Positions 58,584-64,000 of a stretch of 64,000 nucleotides of DNA are shown here, piece by piece; the stretch's first letter is position 1; each line of letters begins with the position of its first letter. Made by a program: the position numbers and the translations under genes. The notes beneath the pieces are model-generated. The model was not told where the DNA came from. It did not search any database and was given only the letters and a program-made list of their open reading frames with translations. The stretch is from Gnetum montanum (lineage: Eukaryota; Streptophyta; Gnetopsida; Gnetales; Gnetaceae). The stretch lies in NCBI GenBank assembly GCA_015680685.1, contig MNCI01010832.1, positions 563-64,562 on the forward strand, written 5' to 3'.

Positions 58584-59622
58584 ACGGTTTTGGTTGATAC
58601 AGCACTTTGGATCTTGGTTAGAACATGTGTCGGTTCTTATAGGTTTTGTGCAGAGATAAGAGAAAGGAGAAAACGAACCAGCCGATTATGCCTGTTGTTC
58701 TGGAATTGTTGCTGATTATCTACATGATTTACCAGGGAAGACGAAGAAGAATTATTTTTAGCCATTAACTCTGCTGCTTTCACTCACATTTACACCAAGA
58801 TGTATATAAAATTATCTTATTACTACCACTCGTTTATAACTTTACGAAAGCATCGGGTGGTTAAAATATCTAACAAATTAATCAACATATATACATATAT
58901 ATAGATATAATAACCATTAATGAAGTACCTTTAAAAACTTACCTTTAATTATCCTAAGTCTTAAAACATTATTTTTTAAAACATTATTATATATATATAT
59001 AAGGTACTACTACTCATAAAATATTTGCAATATTGATGTTAAAATATTTAAAATATTTATTTGTAATATCACATTACATTTAATATAATATTTACAAATA
59101 TTAATGTTAGCATAAATTTCTTCTAATTCTATGTATAACTTCCTAACTCCCTAACTACATAACTTCCTCCTAACTTGTTGGGCAAGTAATCTCCTAATTG
59201 GTTGGCCAAGTTACTTGGGAGAGAAGTTAGGTAAGATATTTTTGAATATGTAACTTCCCTACCTACCTTTGAACCCTATGAAAAGGCTTCAGGGGTCAAG
59301 GAGGAAAAAAGGGGGGGACTTTTGGGAGGATACTTTTGGGAAGTCTCATACATCACACTTTTGAGAGATCACACTTTGGAAGGGTCTCATTTTCTACTAG
59401 CTAGCACTTGGGCTCTCACTTGGAGACACTTTGAGTCTTGGGAGAAGAGCATTTTGTAAAGAAGAAAGTGTGAACGATTGCCTGTAAGATGGCTTGCTAA
59501 AGGAAAGATTTCAGCCTCTTTGTCATAGTCCTATGAGTTATGTTTTATTTTTTTTTTGTTTAAATTGTTTAGCTAGTGGTTTAGATAGTATCATCCTTGG
59601 CAAGTAATTTTGGGATTTTTAN

Positions 59623-60022
59623 NNNNNNNNNNNNNNNNNNNNNNNNNNNNNNNNNNNNNNNNNNNNNNNNNNNNNNNNNNNNNNNNNNNNNNNNNNNNNN
59701 NNNNNNNNNNNNNNNNNNNNNNNNNNNNNNNNNNNNNNNNNNNNNNNNNNNNNNNNNNNNNNNNNNNNNNNNNNNNNNNNNNNNNNNNNNNNNNNNNNNN
59801 NNNNNNNNNNNNNNNNNNNNNNNNNNNNNNNNNNNNNNNNNNNNNNNNNNNNNNNNNNNNNNNNNNNNNNNNNNNNNNNNNNNNNNNNNNNNNNNNNNNN
59901 NNNNNNNNNNNNNNNNNNNNNNNNNNNNNNNNNNNNNNNNNNNNNNNNNNNNNNNNNNNNNNNNNNNNNNNNNNNNNNNNNNNNNNNNNNNNNNNNNNNN
60001 NNNNNNNNNNNNNNNNNNNNNN
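59623..60022. other. Assembly gap (N)
   Basis: Exactly 400 Ns; ORFs across it are artefacts. Confidence 0.95.
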
Positions 60023-60355
60023 AAATGTTTTCACAAAATTTTATTTGTTACAAGTAGGTATTATAAGGACCGCATAGACTAGGTAGTTGAACAAAATAGG
60101 AAACTTTCAACAACTCATAGTACTTGGCAAAGTTGGCTGAATCTCTTTAAAGTAAGTCATTTGTAGTTTACTCACAACGCAATCGTTACATTTCACACAA
60201 CCGCACGCCACAACAGCACATACACATACTCACATTAACTACTAAGTTTATTTGGAGGTATCTGGGCCTTGGTGTTACTAGAGACCAGTAGGCACCTAAA
60301 TCCTGTTCGAGGACACTCGTTGGCGGTCGCGTCCCAAATGGTCGCCAATAGGGAG

Positions 60356-61420
60356 GTTCAATTTTATGATAGTGAGGAGGAATCATCACTTAATGAGGTG
60401 GTGAATTAAAAAAGGTTGTTGATTCAAAAATGCCTCTCTGAAATTTCAACTAAGGTAGATCAGTTATGGGACTCTATAGATAGTAGATTTCAAGTTGTTC
60501 TAAAAATTGTTGAAGAGTCCAAAGAACAAGGTAGTGATCATGATCATAGAAGGTGAAAGGAACCTTAACATGCTAATCAAAGGGATAAGAGCAAGATTGC
60601 TACAGTAGGGAAAGTTGTAGAAATTGAATCAAATGATGATGGTGGGTGTGACATCTGTTAATATGAACATCCTAAGGGATGTTACCCCATTATGTCACAC
60701 TTAGAAGAGTCTAGGATGTATGCTCTAAATCCATGACTAGCAAGAAGGCAAACATCCAAAAGATTGCCTTATCCTTAAGGAAATCCCAGGAAGTTTCATC
60801 AACAACAATAGTATTATCCAAGTGGAACTCCACCATAACCATATGAGCAATATCAACAGTGCTAGCAATCATAGTCATGGGCACTGTCACTACCAAGGCA
60901 AAAATACACTTATAGACAACCTAATCTATATGGTTATTATGTTCAGTAACCCCTATCTTCATGTGACTCTTCTAGTCACATTTCTATTTTCCAACATCAC
61001 TACTATCCTCTTGAATATTATCAAACTTATTCTTCACATTCAAGGAAGGATATCACTTTTTATCCTTATCCTCTTCCTATTCCTACACCTATTCCTCTAC
61101 CCTCAACACAACTACTGCCTGCTCCATCTATGTAGGATGAACTTCCAGCCTAACCACAACAATGCAATGCTACTAGGGTCATTAATCTACAACTGGTTCA
61201 TCAATCATGTGGTTTAGACCATAGATCACAGAAAAGACCTTTTTCTGATCCAATACTCCACCTAAGCCCTCACATACACATGCTATTGGCAACCTTAATT
61301 TTCCATCTCTCTTTGTATCTAATTCCTTTGAGTCCCCTTTAAACCAATTATCGGTTAGGATCCATACTATTATGTCACTCATGTTGTATCTGATTGGATT
61401 CATGTTAGGAACCTTCCTAG
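60356..61420 (+). pseudogene. gag: gag of element 3, second part
   Basis: It resumes with VQFYDSEEESSLNEVVN, then KCLSEISTKVDQLWDSIDSR then FQVVLKIVEESKEQGSDHDH (60425-60545) and the zinc knuckle CDIC.YEHPKGC (60650-60685). The proline/tyrosine/glutamine-rich tail (YPYPLPIPTPIPLPSTQLLP, about 61060-61110) ends near 61400. TAG or TAA codons stand at several glutamine positions of B. Confidence 0.65.
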
Positions 61421-62340
61421 GAAATTAGCTGATCTTGGGAGTCCTCTTATTTATTTACAGATTGCTAGGAATGAACCATTGAAAGCTCTTCTCGATTTAG
61501 GTTCTAGTGTAAACTTGATTTCTCATGAGATGTATAATGCCTGAAACCTATTGCCTCTCAAGAAGAGAAATATTTGATTAGAGTTGATAGACCAATTCAT
61601 TATTATTCCATTGGGACTAGTGGAAGACATTGTGACCACTGTCTATGGGTGGTCCTCCCCTATTGATTTTCTAGTAATCAAGGTTGAGAGCTGTAAAGGG
61701 AATTTTCCAATAATCATGGGAAGGACATGGTTAAGCACTATTGATGCAAGAATGGGCATCATAGATCTCTCCCTAAAGATATCTAAAGAAAACACATTTT
61801 GAAAGATCGAGAAAAAGTGAGTTCCATGCATCATGTATAGTAATATAGGGTGCAATTACATGCAGAAACTCTTGTCCATTAAATGAACATCCATTTCTGC
61901 ATGTAGGCAATGTGCACTTGAAGTAGATATTCAAAGGTGTTTGTATGCAGTAGCCATAAAACAAGAGGGCACCCAGTGGGTAAACAATTATTCTAAAAGT
62001 AGCACACTTCGCATGGAACATACAGAGTGCCTAACATGCACTTATGTCATAGGCATGAATGAACTAGAGCAAGTTCATCACCAACTCTCTGATAATGCAA
62101 ATGATGATACCTATTGGTGAGATTTGGAAATTCCTAAAAATTTTAAACAAGATCCACTTGAGTTAAAAAATCTACCAATTAGCATGGAATATGTATTCTT
62201 AAAAAATGGAAAGTTTTTAATAATCAATGTAAATCCTACTCTAGAATAGAAATAGATGTTGTTAAAGGTGGTTGAAAAATGGTCAACATCCTTTGCTTGG
62301 TTATATCCTAAACTCATAGGAATTGATCCTATGATATGCC
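61421..62340 (+). pseudogene. Protease region and linker of element 3
   Basis: ALLDLGSSVNLISHEMYNA (about 61484-61540) matches the retropepsin site of B with DLG in place of DSG. GLVEDIVTTVYGWSSPIDFL (61614), NFPIIMGRTWLSTIDARMGI and the linker to QKSL-like and LPISMEYVFLKNGKF (62170-62215) follow. There are several stops. Confidence 0.65.
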
Positions 62341-63620
62341 ATCATTGTATCTACACCAACTTGGCCATGAAACCAAAGAGGTAGCCATAGAGGTAGTTTA
62401 ACCCTAAATTAAAGCAAATCATCAAAGAGGAAATTGAACAACTCCTTAAGGCAGAGTTTATCTATCCCATTGCAGATAGTGAATAGGTTATTCCACTTGT
62501 GATTGTGCTAAAGAAAGGTGACAAGTGATGGGTTTGCATTGATTTTTTGTTGTTGAATATGGCAACATTTAAGGATCCTTTTCATTGTCATTCGTTGATA
62601 AGGTATTGGACACCATATTTGGGCATTGCTACTATAGTTTTCTGGATGGTTATAGTGGCTATAAACAAATCTAGATTGTGCTAGAGGACCAAGCCAAAAT
62701 AAAATTCATGAGTCACTAGGGGACCTTTGCACATTGCAAGATGCCTTTTGGTCTATGCAATGCTCCCACTACATTCCAATGCCTGGTCTTAAGCATCTTT
62801 CAATAGCAGATTAGTAGTAGAGTGGAAGTCTTTATGGATGACTTTTTCACTTATGGTGCTACATTTGAGCAAGCCTTGGACTACCTTGAGAAAGTTCTAA
62901 AAATATGTATGAAAATAAACTTGTGGTTCAATTAGCAAAAGAGTCATCTAATGGTCCAGGAGGACATTGTATCGGGGCACAAAATCTCACAAGTAGGAAT
63001 TGAGGTCGACCTAAAAAAGATAAGGGTCATCTAAGGAATCACTGATGTTTGGTCATTCCTTGGACACATTGGTTGCTATTGGAAATTCATAAAAAATTTC
63101 TCTAAGATTGAAAAACTATTGGTTAAGCTAACAAAGAAAGATGCTCCATTTTTATGAACTAAGAAATGTGAAAAAGCATTCCAAAAATTGAAGGAGAAAC
63201 TTGTAGAAACTCCACTTCTACAGGTACCTGACTGGTTTAGACCATCTCATGTTATAATAAATGCATCAAATTATGCCTTGGGAGTTGTTCTTATGTAGTT
63301 GGACAATAAGAAACATCCATACTACATCGACTATGCAAGCTGAAGCATTGTGGGTGCATAACTAAACTACACCACCATAGAAAAAGAATTGATGGCTGTG
63401 GTGTCTACTCTAGAAAAGTTTAGGCATTATGTGTTTGGATATAAAGTATTTTTACACACTGATCATAGTGCAATCTGCTTCCTGATGAATAAGCCAACGA
63501 TGAGCCCTCGTGTCATATGGTGGTTGGTGATCTTACAGAAATTCAATCTTATGATGGGAGATTAAAAAGGAATTTTATCCTGGTTGTAATGGGATAAAAA
63601 AGAAGGGAAGCTCACTATCT
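62341..63620 (+). pseudogene. pol: Reverse transcriptase and RNase H of element 3
   Basis: Motifs: LLNMATFK, LDTIFGHCYYSFLDGYSGYK (62607), MPFGLCNAPTTFQCLVLSIF (62741) and intact FMDDF at 62831-62845. Then IRVI.GITDVWSFLGHIGCY, TKKCEKAFQKLKEKLVETPL (63163), and RNase H with IINASNYALGVVLM, where the first aspartate is asparagine, and NYTTIEKELMAVVSTLEKFR (63367). Stops include TAG at the DSEW tryptophan (62484-62486). Confidence 0.8.
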
Positions 63621-64000
63621 AATTTATTTCATGATGAAATCCTCTTTGTCTGGGCTATAACTAAATAATTGCTTGCTAAGCCTAAATGGTATGATAACAT
63701 TCTCACCTATCTTCTTACTTAAGAGAAGCCACAAGGTTTGGACCATTGAAAGAAACAATAGTTTCTTCACTAGGTAAAATGCTTCATAGAGATTAATGGA
63801 CACCTCTATAAGGTGTGCGATGATGACCTAGTTCATTGGTGTGTCCCTGATGTTGATCAATTGTGCATTCTTCAAGAAGCTCATGAGGATCCTTGTGGAG
63901 GCCACTATCCTAGAAGATGTAAAACCATTAAAATCATGATGGCAAGGTATTATTAGCCAACAAGCTTCAAGGATGCTCACCAATTCATCCACTCTTATGC
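63621..64000 (+). pseudogene. pol: Integrase start of element 3 (cut by window end)
   Basis: FHDEILFVWAIT, then INGHLYKVCDDDLVHWCVPD and EAHEDPCGGHYPRRCKTIKI then MMARYY (63795-63955) match the N-terminal zinc-finger region of B's and D's integrases (HxxxH side). The catalytic core lies beyond 64000. Confidence 0.7.

Larger units (their letters stand above)
57397..60350. mobile_element. 2.95-kb insertion in gag of element 3 (probably a long solo LTR)
   Basis: It is bounded by TGTTGGC (57397) and GCCAATA (60350; GCCAACA would be the exact complement), with GGGAG duplicated on both sides (57392-57396 and 60351-60355). Joining restores gag (LKRE-VQFYDSEEE). TG...CA-type ends and the 5-bp duplication indicate an LTR-type element. 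No gag or pol is visible and the two ends do not resemble each other. A TATA-like CTATGAAAAGG lies at 59277, followed by transcribed-looking sequence, so I favour one long solo LTR with U3, R and U5. It is a different family from A-E. A gap (59623-60022) hides 400 bp. Confidence 0.6.
54839..64000 (+). mobile_element. Ty3/gypsy (Athila/Tat-type) element 3, runs off the window
   Basis: 5' LTR 54839-55721, primer site 55722, gag 55884-57396 and 60356-61400 (split by an insertion at 57397-60350), protease near 61490, reverse transcriptase 62370-62950, RNase H to 63560, and the integrase start to the window end. Third ORF and 3' LTR would lie outside. The 5' flank is element R. Confidence 0.8.

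Overview
The window is nuclear DNA of a seed plant, very probably a gymnosperm (conifer-like). The evidence is one many-exon nuclear gene for a mitochondrial enzyme, set in a mass of old, stop-riddled, nested Ty3/gypsy (Athila/Tat-type) and LINE retrotransposons. The lineage is inferred from element type and density, not proven. Unsequenced runs (N) lie at 11820-11870, 25463-26339 and 59623-60022, with single Ns at 46, 168 and 16274.

Layout. 1-4400: AT-rich DNA with two copies of a SINE-like repeat, a short direct repeat and a G-quadruplex-type run. 4420-6671: the 3' end of a gypsy element (A) with an internally deleted third ORF and a 3' LTR. 6672-9900: degenerate coding-like DNA, a LINE tail, and a minus-strand LINE fragment that pairs with that tail as a large inverted repeat. 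11270-27960: a plus-strand LINE split by gypsy element B (13266-26402). B in turn carries a solo LTR (C, 15286-16135) inside its gag. Removing each insertion with one copy of its 5-bp target duplication restores the reading register.

28416-38073: the only intact gene. It has 22 exons and 651 codons and encodes the dihydrolipoyl acetyltransferase (E2) of the mitochondrial pyruvate dehydrogenase complex. Its lipoyl domain is encoded twice by two consecutive four-exon blocks, apparently an in-gene tandem duplication.

39150-64000: a second nest. A minus-strand LINE fragment is followed by gypsy element D (39622-53198), which carries solo LTR E (44189-45015) in pol. Its 3' LTR is cut by minus-strand element R (53199-54838), which is cut by plus-strand element 3 (54839 to beyond the window end). 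Element 3 is itself split by a 2.95-kb insertion (57397-60350).

The most interesting system is in the gypsy family. Each sufficiently complete copy (A, B, D) has a third ORF 3' of pol. This ORF starts right after a splice-acceptor-like CAG/TAG. In B and D it is preceded by an internal promoter-like module made of a long palindrome centred on GGCC/GGGGCCCC plus a TATA box. The same palindrome class sits upstream of the TATA box in the LTRs. This suggests a separately promoted, spliced mRNA for a coiled-coil protein. Related LTRs share their skeleton but carry different palindrome or tandem-repeat arrays in U3.
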